A stretch of DNA of 64,000 bases from JAJPKK01 sp963781195 (GTDB lineage Bacteria > Pseudomonadota > Alphaproteobacteria > Rhizobiales > Xanthobacteraceae): positions 333,179 through 397,178 of the forward strand of contig CAWAEZ010000002.1 of NCBI GenBank assembly GCA_963781195.1. Direction: 5' to 3'. The notes under the pieces are model-generated. The model ran no database searches. It was not told the DNA's origin and saw only the letters and a list, made by a program, of their open reading frames with translations. The translations under genes were made by a program, and so were the position numbers. Below, piece after piece: positions 8,043-15,947 of this stretch (the first letter of the stretch is position 1; every line of letters begins with the position of its first letter).

Positions 8043-9056
8043 ATGAAATACATCGACGCGTTCAATCATTTTTTTCCGCCGCGCTTCTTTGCCGGCGTCC
8101 TCGAAACGCCCGCCGCGCAAAAGGACATGGGCAAGCGAATTCGCGGGATTCCCGCACTGTGGGATCTCGAGAAGCGCCTGGAAATCGTCGACTCGTTTCC
8201 CGACTACAGCCAGATCCTGTCGCTCGCCATGCCGGCGATCGATCGCCTCTGGGACGCCGACGCGGCGCCGGAATGGGCGCGCATCGGCAATGATGAGCTC
8301 GCCGAACTGGTCGCGAAATATCCCGGCCGGTTTCCCGGCTACGCCGCCTCGCTGCCGATGAACGCGCCCGACGCCGCAGCGCGGGAGGCGGAGCGGGCGC
8401 TCCGCAACGGCGCCAACGCGATCCAGCTCCATACCAACGTGAACGGGGCGCCGATCGACCAGGACGCCTTCCTGCCGATCTACGAAATCATCGCGCGCTC
8501 CGGCCGCCCGATCCTGCTGCACCCGATCCGCACCCGCGAGATGGCGGACTACCGTACCGAGACGGTCTCGAAGTATGAGATCAACAGCGTCATCGGGTGG
8601 CCGTTCGAGACCGGCGCGGCGTTGGCCCGCCTGGTTTTCTCCGGCATCATGGATCGGTTTCCAGATCTCAAGGTCATCACCCACCATCTCGGCGGCATCA
8701 TCCCCTATTTCGAGGGGCGGGTGGCGCACAGCTGGGACCAGCTGGGGTCGCGCACCTCCGACGAGGATTACGCCTCGCTGCTCAAGCGCCTCAAGAAGCG
8801 CCCGTTCGACTACTTCAAGGACTTCTACGGCGACACCGCGCTTGCCGGCGCGCGCGGGCCGACCATCTGCGGCGTTTCCTTCTTCGGCCCCGATCACGTG
8901 GTGTTCGCGTCGGACTGTCCGTTCGATCCCGAAAAGGGCAGGGGGTATATCCGGGACACCATCAAGGTCATCGAGAGCCTCGATCTCTCGCCGGAGGACC
9001 GCGAGAAGATCTGCCATCGCAATGCGCAGGCCTTGTTCGGCCTGAAGGTGTCCTAG
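8043..9056 (+). CDS. ACMSD-type amidohydrolase (Amidohydro_2)
   Basis: A 337-residue cytosolic TIM-barrel enzyme of the aminocarboxymuconate-semialdehyde decarboxylase/resorcylate decarboxylase group. Visible family marks: LLHPIR (metal His, about residue 159), THHLGGIIPYFEGRV (about 213-227) and the late aspartate in VFASDCPFDPE. The usual HxH near the N-terminus is altered: the segment reads DAFNHFFP, with only the second His in place, as in some decarboxylases of the family. The substrate is unknown. It is followed 273 bases later by a TctC-type binding protein, suggesting a carboxylate or aromatic acid pathway. Confidence 0.8.
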   Translation: MKYIDAFNHFFPPRFFAGVLETPAAQKDMGKRIRGIPALWDLEKRLEIVDSFPDYSQILSLAMPAIDRLWDADAAPEWARIGNDELAELVAKYPGRFPGYAASLPMNAPDAAAREAERALRNGANAIQLHTNVNGAPIDQDAFLPIYEIIARSGRPILLHPIRTREMADYRTETVSKYEINSVIGWPFETGAALARLVFSGIMDRFPDLKVITHHLGGIIPYFEGRVAHSWDQLGSRTSDEDYASLLKRLKKRPFDYFKDFYGDTALAGARGPTICGVSFFGPDHVVFASDCPFDPEKGRGYIRDTIKVIESLDLSPEDREKICHRNAQALFGLKVS

Positions 9057-9329
9057 GGCCGGAAGGACCGGCAACCTCTTTGCGCGGCAGCGAGCGACGA
9101 CGCGGTAATGACGACTTCGGCTGCTTGGCGATATCCGCGATAATCAGCTCGGGCTTGGACCCCAGAGGCTGCGCGGAGGTTACATTTGCTGCTGTCGCGA
9201 CCTGAGTTTACGATGCCAACTCCGAATGGAGTCCAACGGTCGGGTCTCGGGCAGTCTTTGTGGGAAAGGTTGGCCGCCGGCCTTTCGCGGTCGTTCGGCC
9301 ACATGCGGGCGCACATGAAAGGTCGGGTC

Positions 9330-10307
9330 ATGCGACAGGTCGTGCGGCACATTCTCGCTGGTGCCGCGATCGCCGTGATGGTGCTGATCGCCGTCACTGA
9401 CGCACGGGCGGAGTATCCCGACCGCCTCGTCAAGCTCCTGGTCCCGATCCCCCCCGGCGGAGCGCCGGACCTCGTCGCGCGGCTGGTGGCGCAGGCGATG
9501 TCGGAAGCGTTCGGGCAGGCCGTGGTGGTGGAGAACCGGCCGGGGGCGAACGGCAATCTCGCCGCGGAGGCGGTCGCGAAGGCGGCCCCCGACGGCTACA
9601 CGCTGCTGTCGGCCGCCGACAGCGGCATCGTCATCAATCCCCATGTCTACGCCAGGCTCTCGTTCGACCCCCTCAAGGATCTCGTCCCGGTGGCGAGCGT
9701 CGCGACCAACCAGTTCATCCTGGCGGTGAACCCGAAGGTCCCGGTGCACAGCCTGCAGGAGTTCATCGATTACGCCCGCGCCGCCAATCCGCCGCTCGCC
9801 TATGCGTCGGGCGGGGTCGGCAGCCAGCAGCATTTCGCGATGGAGGTTCTCAAGCGCCGGGCCGGCATCAAACTGCTCCATGTGCCCTATCGCGGCGGCA
9901 CGCCGTCGGCGACCGCGACCATCGCCGGCGAAACCCAAGTGCTGTTCGCGGGCGCTTCGAGCGCGGGCCAATTCGAGGCCGGCAACCTGCGGCCGCTGGC
10001 TGCCAGCGGAAAGGCGCGCTCGCGGCGCTTTCCGGACCTGCCCACCATCGGTGAAATCTATCCCGGATTCGATGTCGACATCTGGCTCGGCCTGTTCGCC
10101 CCTGCGGGGACGCCCGAGCCCGTGGTGCGCAGGATTCGCGACGCGGTGCACGCGGCGCTGCGCCGTCCCGATCTTGCCGAGAAGCTCAACGTCAACGGCA
10201 GCCTCGAGCCGCTGATCCTCGAACCCGACGCATTCCGGGACTTGATCCACCGCGACTACGAGAAGTACGGCGCGCTGGTGAAGCAGTTCGACATCAGGCT
10301 CGATTGA
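9330..10307 (+). CDS. Bug/TctC-family periplasmic binding protein
   Basis: A 325-residue periplasmic solute receptor of the tripartite tricarboxylate transporter (Bug) family. It has a signal peptide (MRQVVRHILAGAAIAVMVL, cleavage after ARA) and the family marks VENRPGANGNLAAEAVAKA, DGYTLL and PYRGGTPSATATIAGE. The AAAGG site before the ATG at 9330 favours this start over upstream ATGs. No TctA/TctB membrane genes are nearby, which is usual for the many orphan Bug proteins of such bacteria. The ligand is likely a carboxylate or small aromatic acid; the adjoining ACMSD-type enzyme may process it. Confidence 0.88.
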   Translation: MRQVVRHILAGAAIAVMVLIAVTDARAEYPDRLVKLLVPIPPGGAPDLVARLVAQAMSEAFGQAVVVENRPGANGNLAAEAVAKAAPDGYTLLSAADSGIVINPHVYARLSFDPLKDLVPVASVATNQFILAVNPKVPVHSLQEFIDYARAANPPLAYASGGVGSQQHFAMEVLKRRAGIKLLHVPYRGGTPSATATIAGETQVLFAGASSAGQFEAGNLRPLAASGKARSRRFPDLPTIGEIYPGFDVDIWLGLFAPAGTPEPVVRRIRDAVHAALRRPDLAEKLNVNGSLEPLILEPDAFRDLIHRDYEKYGALVKQFDIRLD

Positions 10308-10324
10308 TCGTCGCAGGGCTTCCC

Positions 10325-13054
10325 TCACGCGATCCCTGGAATTCGCTGGCGGAGCTTGAAGAAGCCGGGCCAGGGATCGCGGTCCAGGAATTCCAGCCGA
10401 TTGCGCAGGTTGCCGACGGTGAAATGGTCGGAACGCAGGCGTTCCGACAATTCCTCCCAGGCGAGCGGCGTCGAGACGGTCGCCTGCGGGAAGCTGCGAG
10501 TCGAATAGGCGGCGACGGCGGTCTGGCCGCGGTCGTTGCGCAGGTAGTCGATCAGGATGCGGCCGCGCCGGGCCCGTTTGGCGATGGTGGCGACGTAGCG
10601 CTCGGGCGCGTCCCGCACCATCTTTTCGGCGAATGACCTGGTGAAGGCCTTCGCGGCGTCCCAGCCGGCGTCCGGCGCGACCGGCACCATCACGTGGAGG
10701 CCCTTGCCGCCGGTGGTCTTGACGAAGCTCTGCAAGCCGATCGCCTCCAGCCGGGCGCGCACGTCGCGCGCTCCGGCGATGACCGCGCTCCACGGCACCT
10801 CCTCGCCGGGATCGAGATCGAAGATCAGGCGATCCGGTCGGTCGAGATGATCGGCGGTCGATCCCCACGGATGGATCTCGACGACCCCCGCCTGGACGAG
10901 GTCGAGCACTCCGGCGAGCCCCTCGATCACCAGCATCGGCTCCTCGGTCCCGACATCGACGCGCTCCACGTCCGCGGTCAGTCCCGCCCACGGATGCTTG
11001 GCGAAGAAGCATTTGGCGCTGGTGCCGCTCGGGCATCGCAACAGGCTCAGCACCCGTCCGGTCACGTGGGGCAAAATCCAGTCGGCGATGTCGGCATAGA
11101 AATCGGCCAAGCCCTGCTTGGTGATGCCGGGCTCCGCCCACAGGATGCGCTCCGGATGGCTCAGCTTGACGCTCGTCGCGGCGGCGTCGCGCCGCGCGCT
11201 CGCCCGCGGCTGCGATCCCTCCAGCGTGATGTCGCTCGCCGCCTTGTCGTCACGCAGACCCTTGAAGGAGGCGTTGCGGATCAGGCCGTCGCGGGTCCAG
11301 TCGCGGTACTCGACCTCGCACACGAGGCGCGGCTCGGTCCACACCACGCCTTTGTCGGCACCGGCCGGCAGCGCCTTTCGCAAGGCGGGCTTCGCGCCCT
11401 TGATCTTGTCGAGCTCCTTGCGCAGCGATTTCGCCAGCGGCTCCGACCAGCCGGTGCCGACCCGGCCGGCATAGGCGAGCTTGCCGTCGGCATGATAGCC
11501 GAGCGCCAGCGAGCCGATCGCGCCGCTCGCCGCGGTCGAGGCGACATAGCCGAGCACCACGAAGTCCTGGCGCTGCATGCATTTCGCCTTGAACCAGTGA
11601 TGGCCGCGGCCGGGCCGGTAGGGCAGATCCTTCCGCTTGGAGATGATGCCCTCGAGGCCGAACCGGCAGGTATGCGCGAGCATGGTGGGGCCGTCGGTTT
11701 CGAGGTGCTCGCTCAAGGCGATGGGCGCGTTCTGCGGCAGCCCGGCGATGATCTCGCCCAGCACCGACTTGCGATCGAGCAGGGTCGCCTTGGTGAGATC
11801 GTAGCCCTCGCAATAGAGCAGATCGAACGCGAAGTAACGGAACCGATCGCGGCGGCCGGCCTGCAGGTCCGCCTGCAGGTAGCTGAGATTCGAGATGCCG
11901 GCATCGTCCTCGACGACGATCTCGCCGTCGAGCAGCGCCGAGCTCAGCCCCAGCCCGGCGAGCGCGTCGGCGACGCCGCGAAACCGCGCCGTCCAGTCGA
12001 GGGCGTGGCGCGTCAGCAGCCGGACCGTGCCGCCGTCGATGCGCGCCTGGATGCGATAGCCGTCGTGCTTGATCTCGTGAATCCAGTTTGCGCCGCTCGG
12101 CGGGGTCTCGCAGGGCGCCGCGAGACTCGGTGCGAGGAAGGTCGGGAGCAGGCCCTTGCGGGCGCCGGCAACCTTGCCGATGTCGGGCAGCAGGCGCTTG
12201 CGGCGCCGGCCGGCCGCGGCGCGAGCCTGGTGGTCATCGCGCAACTCGCCCGCGGCGGCGAGCTCTTCGTTGGTGCGCCCGCTGACATGCGAGGTGGTCT
12301 CCTCGTCGGTGATCTCCGGCGCGCCGGCCGGGCGGGCGAATGCATCCTCGGCCTTGATGAGAAGCCAGGGCTCGGTCTTCTCTCCGCCGCGGGGCCGGAT
12401 GCGCACGAGGTGCCAGCGCCCCTTGAGCCGCCCGCCGTCGAGGGTGAATTCGAGGTGGCCTTTTGTGAGGCCTTTGTGCGGATCGAATTCCGGAGTCCAG
12501 TGGCCGCGGTCCCACACGATCATCGAGCCGCCGCCATATTCGCCGCGGGGAATGTTGCCCTCGAAGTCGAGGTATTCGATCGGGTGATCCTCGGTGCGCA
12601 CGGCAAGGCGCTTTTCGCCGAGGGTCAGGCTGGGGCCGCGGGTGACCGCCCAGCTCTTGAGCACGCCGTCGAGCTCGAGCCGCAGGTCGTAATGGAGCCG
12701 CCGCGCCGCGTGTTTCTGCACCACGAATGCGCCGGCGCCGCCGGCTGCCGCCAGTGGCCTGGGTTCGGGCGTCCGGGCAAAATCGCGTCTCGCGGCATAA
12801 TCGGCCAGCGGCTTTTCGCGCGGCCCGGGCCTTTTGCGCGCGGCGGCCTTGGGGTGGGTCCCGGTTTTCTTGCGAGCTTCGGTTTTCTTGCGAGCTTCGG
12901 TTTTCTTGCGGGCTTCGGTTTTCTTGCGGGCTTCGGGTTTCTTGCGGGCTTCGGGTGTCTCGCGCGTTTCAGGTTTCTTGCGCGGTTTCTCTCGGAGCCC
13001 GGGCTTGCGCGGCGTCTTGGGCGATTTGGATTTTGCGGTCGGCGGGCGGGCCAT
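10325..13054 (-). CDS. ligD: Multidomain DNA ligase D (NHEJ)
   Basis: A 909-residue ATP-dependent ligase for non-homologous end joining. Order of domains: Lys-rich linker (1-82), 3'-phosphoesterase (about 85-270, with KHAARRLHYDLRLELDGVLK and HPIEYLDFEGNIPRGEYGGG), ligase (about 300-590, adenylated Lys329 in HEIKHDGYR, LLDGEIV, EGIISKRKD), and primase-type polymerase (about 615-905, with LIFDLDPGEEVPW and FVKTTGGKGLHVMVP). All three catalytic domains look intact. The N-terminus holds tandem EARKKT repeats. It follows the BRCT-TPR gene four bases downstream and is co-oriented with ku, so the three probably form one operon. Confidence 0.96.
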   Translation of the reverse strand: MARPPTAKSKSPKTPRKPGLREKPRKKPETRETPEARKKPEARKKTEARKKTEARKKTEARKKTGTHPKAAARKRPGPREKPLADYAARRDFARTPEPRPLAAAGGAGAFVVQKHAARRLHYDLRLELDGVLKSWAVTRGPSLTLGEKRLAVRTEDHPIEYLDFEGNIPRGEYGGGSMIVWDRGHWTPEFDPHKGLTKGHLEFTLDGGRLKGRWHLVRIRPRGGEKTEPWLLIKAEDAFARPAGAPEITDEETTSHVSGRTNEELAAAGELRDDHQARAAAGRRRKRLLPDIGKVAGARKGLLPTFLAPSLAAPCETPPSGANWIHEIKHDGYRIQARIDGGTVRLLTRHALDWTARFRGVADALAGLGLSSALLDGEIVVEDDAGISNLSYLQADLQAGRRDRFRYFAFDLLYCEGYDLTKATLLDRKSVLGEIIAGLPQNAPIALSEHLETDGPTMLAHTCRFGLEGIISKRKDLPYRPGRGHHWFKAKCMQRQDFVVLGYVASTAASGAIGSLALGYHADGKLAYAGRVGTGWSEPLAKSLRKELDKIKGAKPALRKALPAGADKGVVWTEPRLVCEVEYRDWTRDGLIRNASFKGLRDDKAASDITLEGSQPRASARRDAAATSVKLSHPERILWAEPGITKQGLADFYADIADWILPHVTGRVLSLLRCPSGTSAKCFFAKHPWAGLTADVERVDVGTEEPMLVIEGLAGVLDLVQAGVVEIHPWGSTADHLDRPDRLIFDLDPGEEVPWSAVIAGARDVRARLEAIGLQSFVKTTGGKGLHVMVPVAPDAGWDAAKAFTRSFAEKMVRDAPERYVATIAKRARRGRILIDYLRNDRGQTAVAAYSTRSFPQATVSTPLAWEELSERLRSDHFTVGNLRNRLEFLDRDPWPGFFKLRQRIPGIA
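12862..12951 (-). repeat. 18-bp tandem repeat inside ligD
   Basis: Five near-identical 18-bp units (CGGTTTTCTTGCGAGCTT type on the + strand) plus a degraded sixth, encoding EARKKT/EARKKP repeats in the basic N-terminal extension of LigD. The unit length is a multiple of three, so copy changes keep the frame. Confidence 0.9.
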
Positions 13055-13058
13055 CGGC

Positions 13059-14174
13059 TCAGCGGGCCGAGCCCAAAATCTGGATCTCGCAATACTTCAG
13101 TGCGCGGCGCGCCCGCGCGGCCCAGGGCGAGCTCGCGTCAGCCGCGAGGTACCGCCGCCACCATTGGGCGGCCTCGGCATGACGCTCGAGCCGCTGCAGC
13201 ATCAGTCCCATGTTGAACATGGCGTCGAGGTAGCCGGGATCGGCTTCGAGGGCACGGCGCAGGCAGTCGATCGCTTCCTTGGTGCGGCGCTGGTCGTCGA
13301 GCATGTCGGCGAGGTTGTACCAGGCGGTCGCATAGCGGGGATCGGCCTTGATCGCCGCCCCGTAGGCGGCCTCCGCCTCGAGATTGCGGCCGGCCGCGCG
13401 CAGCACGTTGCCGAGATTGAACGGCGCCGCGGGGTCGCTGGGATCGAGCTTCATGACGCGGTGGTAGAGGCGCTCGGCGGTGCCGAGATCACCGGATTCC
13501 TCCGCGGTCTGCGCCGCAATGAACGTCGCTTCGACGTCGTCGGACGGCGTCTCGACGTCGAAGACGAACTGGCCGCTGCTCTCGGTGCGGCCCTGCAATT
13601 GCTCCACCAGCAGCCGGTCCGACGATTCCGGGAACAGCTTGAGGTTCGACAGTCGCACGTCGGGCAGCCATTTCCGGATCTCGTTGAGGCTGCGGGTGAT
13701 GGTCGAGAGCGCCGTGCCGGCGGCAAACAGGCCGGCGACCTGGCGCGCCGCCGCGAGGTCGCGGAAGCCGTAGAGGCCGCCCCGCGCCTGAATGAGGCCG
13801 AACATGGCAAGCTGGTCGACCACCGGCGGCGGCAGCTTGCTCAGCGCGGCAAGCTGGCCGGCGGTGTAGGACTTGGCCTGATCGTCGGGCGCGCTTTGGC
13901 CCGCCCACTCCAGGAACTGCCGCTCGCTCGCCACCGGGATGCCGCGCGACTTCGCCTGAGCGAGGCTGTTCGACGGTCGGCCGTCGTCGAGCAGCGGCCA
14001 GCCGAGCTCGCCGACGACGAGCACGTCGGTCTGCCGGGTGACGCCCTCGCGGGGCTTGCCGCCGTGCCTTCTCACCAGCGCGAAGGCGTCCGCACGTTTC
14101 ATCGACGCAAGCCGCCCCGTGAAGGCGACGACGCCTTCGATCAGCGCGCGATCCGGTTCGGCAGATGACGTCAG
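13059..14174 (-). CDS. BRCT - MerR-like HTH - TPR protein of the NHEJ operon
   Basis: About 371 residues. Residues 12-85 are a BRCT domain (VVAFTGRLASMKRADAFALV, RRHGGKP, TDVLVVGE), about 115-180 a MerR-type helix-turn-helix (YGFRDLAAARQVAGLFAAG), and 225-365 about four TPR units (AAPFNLGNVLRAAGRNLEA, ATAWYNLADMLDDQRRTKEA). The first ATG (14102) would delete the first strand of the BRCT fold (residues FTGRLAS), so translation probably begins upstream. A CTG at 14174 overlaps the ku stop as CTGA and has AGAGGAAG eight bases before it; I took this as the best candidate start. Lying between ku and ligD, it may be a scaffold or regulator of end joining. BRCT domains bind phosphoproteins or DNA ends in repair enzymes. 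Confidence 0.8.
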   Translation of the reverse strand: MTSSAEPDRALIEGVVAFTGRLASMKRADAFALVRRHGGKPREGVTRQTDVLVVGELGWPLLDDGRPSNSLAQAKSRGIPVASERQFLEWAGQSAPDDQAKSYTAGQLAALSKLPPPVVDQLAMFGLIQARGGLYGFRDLAAARQVAGLFAAGTALSTITRSLNEIRKWLPDVRLSNLKLFPESSDRLLVEQLQGRTESSGQFVFDVETPSDDVEATFIAAQTAEESGDLGTAERLYHRVMKLDPSDPAAPFNLGNVLRAAGRNLEAEAAYGAAIKADPRYATAWYNLADMLDDQRRTKEAIDCLRRALEADPGYLDAMFNMGLMLQRLERHAEAAQWWRRYLAADASSPWAARARRALKYCEIQILGSAR

Positions 14175-15028
14175 CGTCCCGTCTTCCTCTTGCCGGCAGC
14201 AGCGCCGGCACGGACCTTGGTGCTGGCCGCGGCCGGCTTCTTCTTGGTCTCGGTGCCGATGCTGGCACGCAAGGCGTCCATCAAATTGATGACGCGCTGC
14301 GGCGCTGCCCCTTCATCCTTGATCGGCTCGAGGACGCGACCCGCCTGCTTCTTACGGAGCAGCTCGACCAGGGCATTCTCGTAGTGATCCTCGAAGTTCT
14401 TCGGTTCGAAGTGGCTCATCTTGGTGTCGATGATATGCCCGGCGAGCTGGCTCATCTCGGCCGGCAGCTTGAGGTCGGGGACATCCTCGAAATAGGAGGC
14501 GGGATCGCGCACCTCGTAGGCGTAACGCAAGGCCGTCGCCAGCAGGCCCTTGTCGAAGGCCTCGAGCATCATCACGCGCTCGCGCCGCGCCATCACGACC
14601 CGCCCGAGCCCGACCACCCCCTTGTCGCGGATGGCGTCGCGGATCACCGCGAAGGCTTCCTGCCCGACCTGATCGGTCGGCGCGATGTAATAGGGGCTGT
14701 CGAGAAAGCGGTCGTCGATTTCGGTCCGCGGGACGAAGCTGTCGACTTCGATGGTGTGCGTGCTCTCGATCTGGACCTTCTCCAATTCGTCATCCTCGAC
14801 CAGGAGATACTGGCCCTTGGCGACCTCGTAGCCGCGGCCGATGTCCTCCTTGTCGACCGGCTCGCCGGTCTCGGCATCGACGTTCTGCTGCTTGAGGCGG
14901 TGGCCCGTCTTCTTGTTGATGCGGTTGAACGACACCCGCTCCGAGGTCGACGACGCCGGGTAGAGCGCGATCGGACAGGAGACGAGCGACAGCTTGAGGT
15001 AACCCTTCCAATACGCACGCGGGGCCAT
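14171..15028 (-). CDS. ku: Ku DNA-end-binding protein
   Basis: A 285-residue bacterial Ku homodimer subunit. The Ku core spans residues 3-255 (WKGYLKLSLVSCPIALYPA, FNRINKKTGHRLKQQNVD, KGYEVAKGQYLLVEDDE variant, DSPYYIAPTD, FDKGLLATALRYAYEVRD). The C-terminal tail is Lys/Ala-rich (KKKPAAASTKVRAGAAAGK), as in Ku proteins that use a basic tail for DNA binding and LigD recruitment. An AGGAG ribosome site precedes the ATG at 15028. It is the first gene of the minus-strand ku - BRCT-TPR - ligD operon and its stop overlaps the probable start of the next gene. Confidence 0.96.
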   Translation of the reverse strand: MAPRAYWKGYLKLSLVSCPIALYPASSTSERVSFNRINKKTGHRLKQQNVDAETGEPVDKEDIGRGYEVAKGQYLLVEDDELEKVQIESTHTIEVDSFVPRTEIDDRFLDSPYYIAPTDQVGQEAFAVIRDAIRDKGVVGLGRVVMARRERVMMLEAFDKGLLATALRYAYEVRDPASYFEDVPDLKLPAEMSQLAGHIIDTKMSHFEPKNFEDHYENALVELLRKKQAGRVLEPIKDEGAAPQRVINLMDALRASIGTETKKKPAAASTKVRAGAAAGKRKTGR

Positions 15029-15335
15029 GGCTACTCCTGCACGACACGCGCACGCCCGTCGTTCTGGTTTTGATCGCGCGCGTTAAGCTTGCTGACGATA
15101 TGATAACCATTCGACCGGGCGTGGTCGATATGTCGGTTCGACGCGAGAGGATAGGGCGTCAAGCTTACGATTCGGCAAACGGGCTTCCGCCGATGCCGGG
15201 CGCGAGGCGCCCATACGCGAAGGCTTGAAAGCCTCTGCGTTGAGGAATCGGTGGCCGAGGTCACCGCGTTCATTTATCTGGTAGGCGCCGGGTTGTGGCG
15301 CCGGGCGCCTCCCGCGCTGACGACAGGAGACAGGA
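15029..15335. other. Divergent promoter region
   Basis: 307 bases between ku (leftward) and the HdeA-like gene (rightward). No open frame with a ribosome site. It should carry both promoters; I cannot identify a defined operator. Confidence 0.5.
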
Positions 15336-15641
15336 ATGCGCAGATTGCGTCGGATGTGGTTGGCGGTGCCGATGGTGGCGTTCGCGGTTCTGCCCGCCCG
15401 CGCCCAGGTCACGGTCGATGTCGCAAAGATCACGTGCGAGCAGTACATCCTGTTCAGGGTGGCCGATCCGCACGACATCGCCATGTGGCTGAGCGGCTAC
15501 TACAACGCCAGGCGGAACAACACGGTTCTCGACACCCAGGAATTCCGCGACCATGCGCAGAAGGTGATGGATTATTGCCAGCTCAACCTGAAGACCACCG
15601 TCATGGATGCGGCCGAGAAGGTGTTGGGCATTAAGAGGTAG
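15336..15641 (+). CDS. HdeA/HdeB-like periplasmic protein
   Basis: A 101-residue protein with a signal peptide (MRRLRRMWLAVPMVAFAVLP, cleavage after ARA) and a mature domain with just two Cys (34 and 81) set as in HdeA/HdeB acid-stress chaperones: ITCEQYILF and VMDYCQLNL. The segment DPHDIAMWLSGYYNARRN is typical of the alphaproteobacterial members of this family. HdeA binds unfolding periplasmic proteins at low pH; whether this homologue does so is inference. A CAGGAGACAGGA leader provides the ribosome site. Single-gene unit. Confidence 0.85.
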   Translation: MRRLRRMWLAVPMVAFAVLPARAQVTVDVAKITCEQYILFRVADPHDIAMWLSGYYNARRNNTVLDTQEFRDHAQKVMDYCQLNLKTTVMDAAEKVLGIKR

Positions 15642-15899
15642 ACGTCCGTTGTGTCGCCGCGCCGGCGCGGCGTTCACCATAAACGGGTGACGGCGCGGTC
15701 GCGGGACGCCACGGCCGATGCGATTAACTCCCCGTGAAGGATTGCAACGCCGACTCGCACCGGGGCTCGATTCGTTCACGGAGAACGGACCGGAACATCG
15801 TCGTCACGCTAAACAACACCCTCACGCTAAACCAAATCGTAACCATGGGCCGGGCGCGGAAAGCCGACTCAGGCCAGGCTTCACGGCGGGCGCGGATTT

Positions 15900-15913
15900 T
15901 TGATTTCGATCAA
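15900..15913 (+). promoter_or_regulatory. Perfect FNR/FixK box upstream of hemN
   Basis: TTGATTTCGATCAA matches the consensus TTGAT-N4-ATCAA in all ten defined positions. Its centre lies 41 bases before the ATG of hemN, where an activator site would sit if transcription started at or very near the start codon. HemN is a classical target of FNR/FixK regulation. Confidence 0.85.
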
Positions 15914-15947
15914 CGCCGCGCCTGCGGACTTGGCCCAGCCTCGGGTC

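Noticed and set aside
6219..9074. A 951-codon open frame on the minus strand
   Set aside because: It is the mirror of the PPDK-like and ACMSD-type genes; high GC creates long antisense frames. The + strand proteins carry clear family motifs.
12862..12951. CRISPR-like array
   Set aside because: The 18-bp units are directly adjacent without spacers and encode a peptide repeat in LigD. The 15-bp repeats at 27451 and 40774 fail for the same reason.
15900..15947. hemN starting at TTG 15900
   Set aside because: These bases form a perfect FNR/FixK box, and the HemN family start is matched by ATG 15948.
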